Below, piece by piece: positions 1 to 8,550 of a stretch of 64,000 bases of DNA. This DNA comes from Pseudomonadota bacterium (GTDB taxonomy: Bacteria > Pseudomonadota > Alphaproteobacteria > Sphingomonadales > Sphingomonadaceae), in NCBI GenBank assembly GCA_023394965.1, contig JAEWZX010000013.1, positions 146,971 through 210,970 on the forward strand. The letters are read 5' to 3'. The notes beneath the pieces are model-generated. The model did no database searches and was not told the origin of the DNA. It was given only the letters and a program-made list of their open reading frames with translations. Numbering within the stretch: the first letter of the stretch is position 1; every line of letters starts with the position of its first letter. Position numbers and translations under genes: made by a program.

Positions 1-70
1 CGGTGCGATGATGGCCGCGCTGGCCATGGCGGGTGAGATTGCCGCACGGCGGGCGGCGGCAAATCGGTAA
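1..70 (+). CDS. 3' end of a pdxA-like gene (partial)
   Basis: An open frame enters from the left edge and stops with TAA at 68-70. The visible tail is GAMMAALAMAGEIAARRAAAN plus R. This Ala-rich helical end resembles the C-terminus of 4-hydroxythreonine-4-phosphate dehydrogenase (PdxA, pyridoxal phosphate synthesis). PdxA is commonly encoded just before rsmA in proteobacteria, often after surA. The identity rests mainly on that gene order, because only about 22 residues are visible and no catalytic residue is included. The gap to rsmA is about 60 bases, so the two are probably co-transcribed. Confidence 0.45.
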   Translation, partial: GAMMAALAMAGEIAARRAAANR

Positions 71-129
71 GCCATCGCAATGGATTGCTTCGTTTCGCCT
101 GCAATGACTGTATAGGCAGCGCGGTGTCC

Positions 130-951
130 ATGCCCGATCTCCCTCCCCTTCGCGAAGTCATTGCCCGCCACGGCCTGTCGGCATCCAAGGCGCTTGGCCA
201 GAACTTCCTGTTCGACGAACAATTGCTCGATCGGATTGCGGCCGTACCGGGCGATCTTTCCGGCAAGCAGGTTCTGGAAGTCGGCCCCGGCCCGGGCGGG
301 CTGACCCGCGCCCTGTTGCGCGCCGGGGCCCGCGTCACAGCAATCGAGATGGACCGGCGCTGCCTTCCCGCACTGGCCGAACTGGGCGAGGCGTTCCCGG
401 ATCGGCTGTGGGTGATCGAAGGGGACGCGCTGAAACTCGACCATGGCGATCTGATGGGCGGCGAACCGTTCGCCGTCCTGTCGAACCTGCCGTACAATGT
501 GGGCACGGCCCTGTTCGTGCGTTGGCTGGGCGGAGAAGCCTGGCCTCCGCTATGGACGAGCCTGACGCTGATGTTCCAGCAGGAGGTCGCCCAACGCATT
601 GCCGCGCAGCCCGGCACATCCGCCTATGGCCGTCTCGCCGTGCTGGCCCAGTGGCGATCGCAGGCCCGGCTGGCGATGAAGGTCCACCGCAGTGCCTTCA
701 CCCCGCCGCCCAAGGTCATGAGCGCGATCGTCCACGTCGAACCGGGCACCATGCCCGACGGGGTCAGCGCCCGGACGCTCGAACGCCTGACCGAAGCCGC
801 CTTCGGGCAACGCCGCAAGATGCTGCGCCAGAGCCTGAAGGGCGTGCCCGGTGCGGTCGAAGCGCTGGAGACACTCGGTATCGACCCGCAACGCCGCGCA
901 GAAACGGTGAGCGTTGCCGAATTCGTGCAACTGGCCCGAACGCTCGGCTGA
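130..951 (+). CDS. rsmA: 16S rRNA (adenine(1518)-N6/adenine(1519)-N6)-dimethyltransferase RsmA
   Basis: RsmA (KsgA) dimethylates two adjacent adenines in the 3' terminal helix of 16S rRNA late in 30S assembly, using S-adenosylmethionine. The ATG at 130 gives a 273-aa protein of normal family length; the upstream in-frame ATG at 85 would add 15 residues that do not look like the family. Visible motifs are the N-terminal LGQNFL (22-27), the SAM-binding loop EVGPGPGG (50-57), acidic IEMD (72-75) and the catalytic NLPY motif (119-122). A conserved RRKMLRQSL stretch sits in the C-terminal domain. It follows a probable pdxA end and is convergent with the next gene, only 3 bases away. Confidence 0.96.
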   Translation: MPDLPPLREVIARHGLSASKALGQNFLFDEQLLDRIAAVPGDLSGKQVLEVGPGPGGLTRALLRAGARVTAIEMDRRCLPALAELGEAFPDRLWVIEGDALKLDHGDLMGGEPFAVLSNLPYNVGTALFVRWLGGEAWPPLWTSLTLMFQQEVAQRIAAQPGTSAYGRLAVLAQWRSQARLAMKVHRSAFTPPPKVMSAIVHVEPGTMPDGVSARTLERLTEAAFGQRRKMLRQSLKGVPGAVEALETLGIDPQRRAETVSVAEFVQLARTLG

Positions 952-954
952 CTG

Positions 955-1470
955 TTAGCCCGGCGGTGTGACCGGCACCCGCATCAACGCACTGCCATCG
1001 CCATATTTCTCCGCATCGTCGTTGGCGATGGCTTCGAAACCAAGCGCGCGCCAGTAACTGTCCGCCCCGTTTACCGCGACCAGTTCGATCGCCGGCAACC
1101 CCTCTGCCGCCGCGCGGGTCAGACAATAATCGAACGCCGCGCGCCCCGCCCCGCCCGACCGCGCGGCAGGCAGGATCGCCACATCGTGAAGGTAATAGCA
1201 TTCCGGCCGCGCGGGCAGAGCGTCCAGCATGGTGCCAAGGGCGGGCGGGCTTTCCGACAGCCATGGATGCGCGATCAGATAGCCCAGCACCTTCCCGTCT
1301 CTTTCAAGAATGCGGCACCCCTGCGGATAGAGAGCCAGGCGATTGGCATAGACGCCATGCGGTTCCTGCATGTTGCGATGCACCCCGTCCCCGATCGTGC
1401 CCACCTGGGGCACATCGTCCGGCACCATCGCGCGCCAGCCCGTCCGGCTGTTTGTAGTCGTTGCATTCAT
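955..1470 (-). CDS. GNAT family N-acetyltransferase
   Basis: A 171-aa protein with the single-domain GNAT fold. The acetyl-CoA pyrophosphate-binding segment reads ILPAARSGGAGRAAF (motif A, R/Q-x-x-G-x-G/A), preceded by the beta-strand YYLHDVA. Such enzymes transfer acetyl from acetyl-CoA to an amine. The substrate cannot be read from sequence; small-molecule, peptide and protein N-termini are all possible. The N-terminus MNATTTNSRTGWRAMVPDDV leads directly into the first strand, so the annotated ATG is credible. It stands alone, convergent with rsmA, and the region upstream of it looks decayed. Confidence 0.85.
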   Translation of the reverse strand: MNATTTNSRTGWRAMVPDDVPQVGTIGDGVHRNMQEPHGVYANRLALYPQGCRILERDGKVLGYLIAHPWLSESPPALGTMLDALPARPECYYLHDVAILPAARSGGAGRAAFDYCLTRAAAEGLPAIELVAVNGADSYWRALGFEAIANDDAEKYGDGSALMRVPVTPPG

Positions 1471-1772
1471 GATCCGGCCTCAGTCCCGCAGCGGCAACTT
1501 CACGTCAATGATGCACCGCCGATTCCGCAGTGCCATCCGGCGAAAGGGTGACGCATACCCACCCGATTAAAAAAACTCCGCCCCGGCATTTTACTGCTGT
1601 CTATCAATAGTTTGCTGCAAGAATACGGTGGCATACCGTCACCTTCCGATTTAGCGAAGGAGACACGGCCCGGGAGAGATGATCGAAACGCTGCGAACAT
1701 AGGCGCCACCGTGTCACAGCAGCGGGCCTGTAGGAAAGCGGAATGTGGGCGGGCCGGCTGCAAATTACGCCC

Positions 1773-1954
1773 ATGGGTAAGCGATCTCGTACACCTCAGC
1801 GTGAAGGCGAGTTAGAAAGCTAAGCAGTGATGAATTACGAGCAGAATTAGACCGCTCCCGCACAAGACTGCGCATCGCTCCATCCGCCAAGACAGCCAAG
1901 CAATGGACAAAACGCATCCACTGGCTTGAAAATGTCTTGGTGCAGCGGGATTGA
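1773..1954 (+). pseudogene. frameshifted small basic helical protein (remnant or programmed shift)
   Basis: ATG at 1773 opens MGKRSRTPQREGELES and stops at TAA 1821-1823. The -1 frame continues without a stop as KLSSDELRAELDRSRTRLR, then APSAKTAKQWTKRIHWLEN, to TGA 1952-1954. The two halves read naturally as one charged, helical protein of about 60 residues. A single lost base, or ribosomal slippage at GAAAGCTAA, would explain it. I cannot name the family. The surrounding patch looks decayed, so a pseudogene is more likely than programmed frameshifting. Confidence 0.35.
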
Positions 1955-1968
1955 AGTTCCGCTGCACC
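1939..1968 (-). terminator. strong hairpin downstream of glcB
   Basis: The arms GGTGCAGCGG and CCGCTGCACC form a perfect 10-bp stem, extended by a G-T and an A-T pair around the loop TTGAAG. It lies 12 bases past the glcB stop. There is no clean T-run after it on the minus strand, so it may act as a weak terminator or as a 3' mRNA-protecting hairpin. Confidence 0.45.
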
Positions 1969-1979
1969 CCGACAACGCG

Positions 1980-4073
1980 TCAGCCTGCCTTTTTCTTCAG
2001 ACGCCACGCATGGAGTAGCGGTTCGGTGTAACCGCTTGGCTGTTCGACGCCCTTGAAGATCAAATCCTTTGCCGCGCTGAAGGCCGGGCCGTCTTCGTTT
2101 TCGAGCAGCGGTTCGTAAAACGGATCGCCGGCATTCTGCTGGTCCACCTTGGCGGCCATGCGGCGCAGGCTATCCATCACCTGATCTTGCGAGATAACCC
2201 CGTGGAGCAGCCAGTTGGCGATATGCTGGGAGCTGATCCGCAGCGTTGCACGGTCTTCCATCAGGCCGACATCGTTGATGTCCGGCACCTTGGAACAGCC
2301 CACCCCCTGATCGATCCAGCGCACGACATAGCCGAGCAGGCCCTGGCAGTTGTTGTCGAGTTCCTGCCGGATATCGTCTTCGGACCAGTTCGCCCCGTCG
2401 GCCAGCGGGATGGTCAGCAATTCGTCCAGCTTTGCCGCATCGGGCAGCCCCTTTTGAATCTCGAACACATCTTCGCGGTGATAATGGATCGCGTGGAGCG
2501 TGGCGGCCGTCGGGCTGGGCACCCAGGCGGTGTTGGCCCCGGCACGCAGATGGCCGATCTTCTCGATCATCATCTGCCCCATCAGATCGGGCGCGGCCCA
2601 CATGCCCTTGCCGATCTGCGCACGGCCCGACAGGCCATGTTTCAGACCGATGCCGACATTGCGCGCTTCATAGGCCTTGAGCCAGGCGGAATTCTTCATC
2701 TCGCCCTTGCGCATCATCGGCCCGGCCCGCATCGAGGTGTGGATTTCGTCCCCCGTCCGGTCGAGGAAGCCGGTGTTGATGAAGACGATCCGGTCTTTCA
2801 CGGCATGAATGCAGGCGGCCAGATTGGCACTGGTGCGGCGTTCTTCGTCCATCACGCCGACCTTGATCGTGTGGCGCGGAAGATCGAGCAGATCTTCCAC
2901 CGCATCGAACAGATCGTTGGTGAAGGCGCATTCTTCCGGCCCGTGCATCTTGGGCTTCACGATATAGATGCTGCCCCGGCGCGAATTGCCATATCTGCCG
3001 AGGCCCGCCACATCCTGCGCACCGATCGCGCTGGTGATCACCGCGTCCAGAATCCCTTCGGGGATTTCGCCGCCATTCCAGCGCATCGCCGGGTTGGTCA
3101 TCAAATGCCCGACATTGCGCACGAACATGAGGCTGCGGCCCGGCAGGGCATGGTCCTGGCCATCGCCATCGGTCCACACGAGATCGCCCGCCAGTTCGCG
3201 GGTGACGGTGCGCCCGCCCTTGTCGAAGCTTTCCGACAGATCGCCGCGCATGATGCCCAGCCAGTTGCGATAGGCGACCAGCTTGTCTTGCGCATCGACC
3301 GCCGCCACCGAATCTTCGCAATCGGCAATCGTCGTCAGCGCGGCTTCGAACACGATATCGGCAATGCCGAGCCTGTCTGTCCTGCCAACCTGGCTATCGG
3401 GATCGACCACCAGTTCGATATGCAGGCCGTTGTGCCGGAAAATTGGGCCGCGCGCGGTGCGGCCGATGTGCTGCGATGGATCGGCCAGTTGCAGATCGTC
3501 CAGGCTTGCCAGTTCGGCCCAGCTACCAGCGGCAAGCGGGACGATTTCGTCCAGCAGCTTGCGCCCCTGTGCGATCACGGCAGCCCCGCGATCCTGATCG
3601 TAGCCACCGGGCCTTGCCGGCGGCGCATCCAGCGCATCGGTGCCGTAAAGCGCATCGTAAAGGCTGCCCCAGCGCGCATTGGCGGCATTGAGCAGGAAGC
3701 GCGCGTTGAGGATAGGCACCACCAGCTGCGGCCCGGCCATGGTGGCGATTTCCGGATCGACATTTTCCGTGCCAATCGAAAAATCGCCCGGTTCGGGAAC
3801 GAGATAGCCGATGTCCTCCAGAAACGTGCGATAGGCGGCTGCATCGTGCGGCTGGCCGGCACGTTCGCCATGCCAGGCATCGATCCTGGCCTGCAGATCC
3901 TCACGCTTTTGCAGAAGCGCGGCATTGCGCGGTGCAAAGTCGGTCAGCAGGGCGGCAAAGCCTTGCCAGAACGCAGCGACATCGCGACCAAGCGGGCCCA
4001 GCACTTCGGTGTCGATGAAATCGGCAAGCTTGGGGTCGGTTTCGATCCCGGCGCGCGTTACATAATCGGTCAT
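1980..4073 (-). CDS. glcB: malate synthase G
   Basis: Malate synthase G condenses glyoxylate with acetyl-CoA to malate in the cytoplasm, completing the glyoxylate shunt or glycolate use. The 697-aa length fits the G isoform (about 720) rather than the roughly 530-aa A isoform. The N-terminal clasp starts [20 protein letters not shown]. The acidic metal-binding segment [16 protein letters not shown], the [13 protein letters not shown] segment, KMHGPEEC and [11 protein letters not shown] are all characteristic. It is transcribed alone, away from the ast operon. No isocitrate lyase gene is seen in the window. Confidence 0.97.
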   Translation of the reverse strand: MTDYVTRAGIETDPKLADFIDTEVLGPLGRDVAAFWQGFAALLTDFAPRNAALLQKREDLQARIDAWHGERAGQPHDAAAYRTFLEDIGYLVPEPGDFSIGTENVDPEIATMAGPQLVVPILNARFLLNAANARWGSLYDALYGTDALDAPPARPGGYDQDRGAAVIAQGRKLLDEIVPLAAGSWAELASLDDLQLADPSQHIGRTARGPIFRHNGLHIELVVDPDSQVGRTDRLGIADIVFEAALTTIADCEDSVAAVDAQDKLVAYRNWLGIMRGDLSESFDKGGRTVTRELAGDLVWTDGDGQDHALPGRSLMFVRNVGHLMTNPAMRWNGGEIPEGILDAVITSAIGAQDVAGLGRYGNSRRGSIYIVKPKMHGPEECAFTNDLFDAVEDLLDLPRHTIKVGVMDEERRTSANLAACIHAVKDRIVFINTGFLDRTGDEIHTSMRAGPMMRKGEMKNSAWLKAYEARNVGIGLKHGLSGRAQIGKGMWAAPDLMGQMMIEKIGHLRAGANTAWVPSPTAATLHAIHYHREDVFEIQKGLPDAAKLDELLTIPLADGANWSEDDIRQELDNNCQGLLGYVVRWIDQGVGCSKVPDINDVGLMEDRATLRISSQHIANWLLHGVISQDQVMDSLRRMAAKVDQQNAGDPFYEPLLENEDGPAFSAAKDLIFKGVEQPSGYTEPLLHAWRLKKKAG

Positions 4074-4205
4074 GGAACTCCTCGGTCAAACGCAGTCGTG
4101 GCAATATCGAACCTGGGGAGGAGCACCACGGTCTATGCCGCCAGCGGTTGATCAATGCAAGGCGCGGGGTGGACTTGGGCTTGCTCAGCTTTAAGGACGT
4201 TGCAC

Positions 4206-5414
4206 ATGAAACCGAATATAGCGCCCCAAGCCCTGCTCGACACCGTGGATGCCGACACGATGCTTCGCGAGGTACAGGATTGGGCGGCGGTCAATACCGG
4301 CACAGCCAATATCGCCGGGCTCGATACGATGGCCGGCATTCTGGCCGATGCGTTCAGCGTGCTGCCGGGCGCGGTGGAACTGATCGACCCGGCCACGGTC
4401 ACCGCCATAGCGAGCGACGGGCGCGAATTCGAAAAGCCCCATGGCCGGCACATGGTGCTGCGGGTCAGGCCGGAAGCGGAACGGCGCTTCGTTCTGACCG
4501 GCCATATGGACACCGTCTTCCCCGTCGATCACCCGTTCCAGGACGTGCGCTGGCTCGACGATGAAACCCTCAACGGCCCTGGCACTGCCGACATGAAGGG
4601 CGGGCTCAATGTCATCCTCCATGCGCTGAAGACGTTCGAGACGATGGCCGGATCGCAGCGCGTCGGTTACGATGTGATGATCAATTCGGACGAGGAAACC
4701 GGCAGTCTCGCCAGCCGTGGCCTGATCGAAGAACTGGCCCGCGGCAAATATGCCGCGCTGACATACGAACCCAGCGCCCTGCCGGACGGCACGCTGGCCC
4801 ATGCACGCGGCGGGACGGGCAATTATTCCATCACCTTCACCGGCAAATCGGCCCATGCCGGGCGCAATCCGCATGACGGGCGCAATGCCATCGTCGCGGC
4901 ATCCGATCTGGTGTTGCGGATCAAGGCGTTGGAAGCGGAAGACATCACCATCAACCCCGCCAAGATCGAAGGCGGCAGCGCCAATAATGTGGTGCCCGAT
5001 CTTGCTATCCTGCGGTTCAACATCCGCCCGAAATCGACCGATGCGATGAACCGCTTCGACGGCCAGCTCGATGCGATTCTTGCCGTGCTTGCCAGCGAAC
5101 ATGACGTCGGCGTGCATCGGCATGGCGGCGTGACACGCCCGCCTAAGCCGGTGGACGAAAAAGCGCAGCGCCTGTTCGATCTGGTCAAGGCCTGCGGGGC
5201 CGAACTGGGCCAGCAGATCGGCTGGAAATCCACCGGCGGCGTGTGCGATGGCAACAATATCGCCGCCACCGGCGTGCCCGTGGTCGACACCATGGGCGTG
5301 CGTGGCGGCGCCATTCATTCGCCCGATGAATTCATGATCGTACCTTCGCTTCGCGAACGGGCCGCGCTGAGCGCGCTGGTTCTCGCCAAGCTATCCACCG
5401 GAGACCATCTGTGA
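4206..5414 (+). CDS. M20 family metallohydrolase heading the arginine succinyltransferase operon
   Basis: A 402-aa zinc-dependent amidohydrolase or deacylase of the M20 (ArgE/DapE/CPG2) type. Metal ligands are visible in LTGHMDTVFPVD (His), GPGTADMKGGL (bridging Asp), NSDEETGS (catalytic and metal Glu) and the late GAIHSPDEF (His). The ATG at 4206 follows AAGGA with good spacing and matches the family start; the ATG at 4155 lacks this. Its stop overlaps the GTG of astA by four bases, so the genes are translationally coupled. The family removes acyl groups from amino acids, so it may perform a deacylation step of the succinyl-arginine pathway, possibly the one usually done by AstE. That role is inference; no astE is visible here. 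Confidence 0.88.
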   Translation: MKPNIAPQALLDTVDADTMLREVQDWAAVNTGTANIAGLDTMAGILADAFSVLPGAVELIDPATVTAIASDGREFEKPHGRHMVLRVRPEAERRFVLTGHMDTVFPVDHPFQDVRWLDDETLNGPGTADMKGGLNVILHALKTFETMAGSQRVGYDVMINSDEETGSLASRGLIEELARGKYAALTYEPSALPDGTLAHARGGTGNYSITFTGKSAHAGRNPHDGRNAIVAASDLVLRIKALEAEDITINPAKIEGGSANNVVPDLAILRFNIRPKSTDAMNRFDGQLDAILAVLASEHDVGVHRHGGVTRPPKPVDEKAQRLFDLVKACGAELGQQIGWKSTGGVCDGNNIAATGVPVVDTMGVRGGAIHSPDEFMIVPSLRERAALSALVLAKLSTGDHL

Positions 5415-6427
5415 CCTTTCGCCTGCGCGCCGCGCATATCAGCGACCTCGAACATCTTTACGAAATGGCCAAGCTGACCGGTGGCGGTTTCACCAATCTG
5501 CCCGCCGACCGTGCTGCATTGACCAAAAAGCTGGAACGCGCCGATGCAGCGTTTTCCCGCGAGGAAGACGATCTGGGGGACGACCAGTTCACGCTGGTGC
5601 TGGAGAACACGGAAACCGGCCAGGTGCGCGGGACCTGCCAGCTGTTCAGCCAGGTCGGCCAGCAGTGGCCGTTCTACAGCTATCGCCTGACCACCTTGAC
5701 CCAGCACAGCCAGGAACTCGACCGCACGGTACGGGCGGAACTGCTCAGCCTGGTCACCGATCTCGAAGGGTCGTCCGAAGTCGGCGGACTGTTCCTGCAT
5801 CCCGGCGAACGCGCGGGCGGCCTGGGCCTGCTGCTTGCACGCAGCCGCTATCTCTTCGTGGCGATGCACAGAAAGCGCTTTGCCGGCCGCATCCTTGCCG
5901 AATTGCGCGGGGTGATCGACGATCGCGGCGGTTCGCCGTTCTGGGATGGCGTCGCCGGCCGTTTCTTCGGCATGACCTTTCAGGAAGCCGATTATTTCAA
6001 TGCCATCAACGGCAACCAGTTCATTGCCGATCTGATGCCCAAGCACCCCGTCTATGTCGCCATGCTGGACGAAGAAGCCAAAAAGGTGATCGGCATTCCC
6101 CATCCCACGGGGCGGGCCGCCATGCGGATGCTGGAAAACGAAGGCTTCGCCGCAGAAGGCTATGTCGACATCTTCGACGGTGGCCCCACCATGACCGCGC
6201 GCACCGACAGTGTGAAAAGCATTGCCGAGGCAACGCCCGGGCGGGTTTCGGCGACCGATCTCGACATCGGGGAACGCGCGCTGATTGCCACGGGCACGCT
6301 GGGCAGTTTCCGCAGCGCATATGGCATGCGCGAGATCGGCGACGATGGAGCGGTGGCGATCGATGCGATCTGCGCCCAAACACTCGAAATCGGTGAAGGC
6401 GACGAGATCTGGAGCGTGGCAAGATGA
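5411..6427 (+). CDS. astA: arginine N-succinyltransferase
   Basis: AstA transfers succinyl from succinyl-CoA to the alpha-amine of arginine, the first step of the ammonia-producing AST pathway. At 338 aa it has family length and begins with the GNAT-related pattern TFRLRAAHISDLEHLYEMAK, followed by GGGFTNLPADR and FLHPGERAGGLG, which resembles the acyl-CoA loop. PKHPVYVAMLDEEAKKVIG is typical of the C-terminal half. The GTG start overlaps the preceding stop (GTGA), and its own stop overlaps astB (ATGA). The three genes therefore form one tightly coupled operon. Confidence 0.95.
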   Translation: MTFRLRAAHISDLEHLYEMAKLTGGGFTNLPADRAALTKKLERADAAFSREEDDLGDDQFTLVLENTETGQVRGTCQLFSQVGQQWPFYSYRLTTLTQHSQELDRTVRAELLSLVTDLEGSSEVGGLFLHPGERAGGLGLLLARSRYLFVAMHRKRFAGRILAELRGVIDDRGGSPFWDGVAGRFFGMTFQEADYFNAINGNQFIADLMPKHPVYVAMLDEEAKKVIGIPHPTGRAAMRMLENEGFAAEGYVDIFDGGPTMTARTDSVKSIAEATPGRVSATDLDIGERALIATGTLGSFRSAYGMREIGDDGAVAIDAICAQTLEIGEGDEIWSVAR

Positions 6428-7677
6428 CCGAACTGGTCGAAATCAATTTCGACGGGATCGTAGGCCCAAGCCATAATTACGCGGGCCTCAGCCTGGGCAA
6501 TATCGCCAGTGCGAGCCACCGGGGGCAGACTTCCTATCCGCGCGCTGCGGCGCTGCAGGGCATGGCCAAGATGCGCGGCAATATGGACCGCGGGCTGGCA
6601 CAGGGATTCCTGCTGCCGCTTCCCCGCCCGAACACCGGCCTGTTGCGCGATCTTGCCGTCGGCGAAGCGACCGACCGGGCCTTGCTTGCCGCCGCGTGGT
6701 CGGCCAGTTCGATGTGGACGGCCAATGCCGCCACCGTCAGCCCCGCCCCCGACACTGCCGACGGGCGCTGCCACCTTACACCCGCCAACCTGGTCACCAT
6801 GCTGCACCGCGGGCAGGAATGGCAGGACACGCAGGCGCAGTTGAAAGTCGCCTTCGGTGACGAACGCCATTTCGCAATTCACGATGCCGTCCCGCCAAGC
6901 TTTGGCGACGAAGGGGCTGCCAATCACATGCGGTTCTGCGATAGCCACGATGCGCCGGGGGTGGAGGTTTTCGTCTATGGCAGGCCGGGGGGACGCTTCC
7001 CTGCCCGGCAACACGAACAGGCCAGCCATGCCGTTGCCCGGCTTCATGGCCTAGATCCCCGTCGCTGCGTCTTTATCGAACAGAACCCCGCCGCAATCGC
7101 AGCGGGGGCCTTTCACAACGATGTGGTTGCAGTCTCGAACCAGAAAGTCCTGTTCACCCACGAAAAGGCATTTGCCGACCGGATCGATGCCTATGAAGCA
7201 ATCCGTGCCGCCTTCCCCGATTTGCATGTGGTGGAGGTGCCCGAAAGCGCGGTCTCTCTTGAAGAGGCGATACGGACCTATCTCTTCAACGCGCAGCTGG
7301 TCACGCTGCCGACCGGCGAAATGGCGCTGGTCGTTCCCAGCGAATGCCAGGACAGTGCCAGCGTGTGGGCCTGGTGCGAACATATGCTCGCTTCGAATGG
7401 GCCAATCCGCCAGGTCATTCCGGTCGATGTCCGTCAATCGATGGCCAATGGGGGCGGCCCCGCCTGCCTGAGGCTGCGGGTCGTGGCCGATCCCGCCGCG
7501 GTCGATGGGCGCTTCCTGCTGGACGACGTAAAGGCCGACAGGATCGAATCCGTGATCGCCCAGATGTGGCCCGAAACGATCGAGCCGGACGAAATCGGAA
7601 GCGAGAGGCTTGCCGTGCAGGTCATCGAGGCTCGCGAAGCGCTGCTATCGGTCCTGTCGCTGGACGAACTCGCTTAA
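6424..7677 (+). CDS. astB: N-succinylarginine dihydrolase
   Basis: AstB converts N2-succinylarginine to N2-succinylornithine with release of CO2 and two ammonia molecules, using a guanidino-group amidinohydrolase fold. The 417-aa chain starts with EINFDGIVGPSHNYAGLSLG, the family signature. It contains FHNDVVAVSNQKVLFTHE and SECQDSASVWAWCE. The nucleophilic cysteine is C348 in NGGGPACLRLRV. It is the last gene of the visible ast operon; astC and astD, needed downstream in the pathway, are not in this window. Confidence 0.96.
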   Translation: MTELVEINFDGIVGPSHNYAGLSLGNIASASHRGQTSYPRAAALQGMAKMRGNMDRGLAQGFLLPLPRPNTGLLRDLAVGEATDRALLAAAWSASSMWTANAATVSPAPDTADGRCHLTPANLVTMLHRGQEWQDTQAQLKVAFGDERHFAIHDAVPPSFGDEGAANHMRFCDSHDAPGVEVFVYGRPGGRFPARQHEQASHAVARLHGLDPRRCVFIEQNPAAIAAGAFHNDVVAVSNQKVLFTHEKAFADRIDAYEAIRAAFPDLHVVEVPESAVSLEEAIRTYLFNAQLVTLPTGEMALVVPSECQDSASVWAWCEHMLASNGPIRQVIPVDVRQSMANGGGPACLRLRVVADPAAVDGRFLLDDVKADRIESVIAQMWPETIEPDEIGSERLAVQVIEAREALLSVLSLDELA

Positions 7678-7780
7678 CAAGCCACGCTCATTGGCAGCGC
7701 CGCCTAGGTGCTGGACTCTTTGTCGGGCACTTTTACACTTGCTCCTGCATTAACTACCGGGATTCGCAGTTTTCAGCCGC

Positions 7781-7795
7781 TGGCATGGGAATTGC
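7781..7795 (+). promoter_or_regulatory. sigma54-type -24/-12 promoter
   Basis: TGGC at 7781-7784 and TTGC at 7792-7795 are separated by exactly 7 bases (TGGCATGGGAATTGC), matching the TGGC-N7-TTGC RpoN consensus. Transcription would begin near 7806, leaving a short leader before the GTG at 7832. It lies in the 150-base gap after astB. Confidence 0.6.
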
Positions 7796-7831
7796 ACCAC
7801 CTGGTGTTAACCAATGGAGAGACAGGCGTTC

Positions 7832-8083
7832 GTGCTTAAAAAGGTGAAACGGCTCTTTGTGATCAAGACGCGCTTCGAAGCGTATCTGATCATTTTCGCC
7901 CTGGCTTTGGGAGCGATGACCCGAGGCGCAAATTACACGCTGCAATATCCGGGTTTCGGCGGATATCTTCTGTTCGCGGCCACCACCGGCGCCGTATTCC
8001 TTGGCGGCGCAAAGATACTCGATGCGCTTCGTTACGAGCGCAGGGCGAGAGAAACCGCGCGGCACAAGCCTGACCCCCAATAA
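7832..8083 (+). CDS. small two-helix inner-membrane protein of unknown function
   Basis: An 83-aa protein from GTG 7832 (MLKKVKRLFVIKTRFEAYL...). A basic N-terminus leads to a hydrophobic segment YLIIFALALGAM (about residues 18-29) and a second segment GGYLLFAATTGAVFLGG (about 42-58), ending in a basic, charged tail. GGAGAG at 7816-7821 is a ribosome-binding site placed for the GTG. An upstream ATG at 7814 lies only about 8 bases after the predicted transcription start and has no such site. The strong -24/-12 promoter in front suggests sigma54-dependent expression. No family name is recognised; a membrane or envelope-stress role is inference. Confidence 0.7.
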   Translation: MLKKVKRLFVIKTRFEAYLIIFALALGAMTRGANYTLQYPGFGGYLLFAATTGAVFLGGAKILDALRYERRARETARHKPDPQ

Positions 8084-8105
8084 GCCAGCCAAATTTGGGA
8101 AAGGT

Positions 8106-8447
8106 GGGGGTTTCTGTTGCTAGCTACCCCCGGAGCCCCGGAATCCGCTTCTGTTGCCCGGTGGGTCCAACCGCGCTTTAGCTTTGTAAATTCAGGGCGT
8201 TAGCCCATCACATTACGCAGCGAGAGCGAGTGCTTCGTTATCGTTGGCACTTGTGTGTTGTGAACAGTTTTACGGGGTACTCAGCCCGAGCGAAAACACT
8301 GCCTTTCAGCACACGTCGATCCTAGTTCGGCCCCGTCAAAATCCGCCAGAAACAGCGGTTTATGGTGGAGCCGCCGGGTACTGCCCCCGGGTCCGTTGTA
8401 CCTATTACACAGCGCAGTTTATCGCCATATCCGGCCGAAGCCGACAG
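8106..8447 (-). ncRNA. ssrA: circularly permuted two-piece transfer-messenger RNA
   Basis: tmRNA rescues stalled ribosomes and adds a degradation tag. Read on the minus strand, the acceptor piece comes first and ends in GGCTCCACCA, with CCA at 8365-8363. A 28-base intervening segment (8362-8335) with a CCGC/GCGG hairpin follows. The coding piece then begins GGGGCCGAAC at 8334. GGGGCCG pairs over 7 bp with CGGCUCC of the acceptor piece and includes the G3-U70 pair recognised by alanyl-tRNA synthetase. The tag frame at 8248-8213 reads ANDNEALALAA then TAA. This piece order is diagnostic of alphaproteobacterial permuted ssrA. Outer ends are approximate, set from the promoter and a terminal GGGGG/CCCCC hairpin. 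Confidence 0.93.
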
Positions 8448-8451
8448 GCCC

Positions 8452-8479
8452 TATATAGCGAGGCAGAGCTTAATGTGAA
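8452..8479 (-). promoter_or_regulatory. ssrA promoter
   Basis: On the minus strand, TTCACA (8479-8474) and TATATA (8457-8452) are separated by 16 bases, resembling a sigma70 promoter. The implied start near 8446 coincides with the beginning of the tmRNA acceptor piece. Confidence 0.6.
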
Positions 8480-8550
8480 GTGAGCGGGGCGAGTGTTTGC
8501 ACCCGCAACCACCCGCCCCGTTCTTCTTCGACGCCTGGTTTCGCCAAGTC

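Larger units (their letters stand above)
1471..1979. other. gene-poor, decayed-looking patch between GNAT gene and glcB
   Basis: About 510 bases with no intact recognisable gene, visibly less GC-rich than its surroundings and containing an A-run near 1570. It holds small hairpins near 1624-1640 (ACGGT/ACCGT) and 1643-1661 (CCTTC/GAAGG), a frameshifted small coding remnant (1773-1954) and a strong hairpin at 1939-1968. This looks like the remains of an acquired segment, but no integrase, transposase or flanking repeat is recognisable. Confidence 0.4.

Noticed and set aside
1500..1763. 87-codon minus-strand frame in the decayed patch
   Set aside because: No ribosome site and low-complexity composition; it covers the hairpin-containing region and is more likely a chance frame, although remnants of a mobile segment cannot be excluded.
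2187..4151. 654-codon open frame on the plus strand opposite glcB
   Set aside because: It is antisense to a clear malate synthase G. Its translation is rich in His, Arg and Gly with no recognisable domain, as expected from the high-GC codon bias of the opposite strand.
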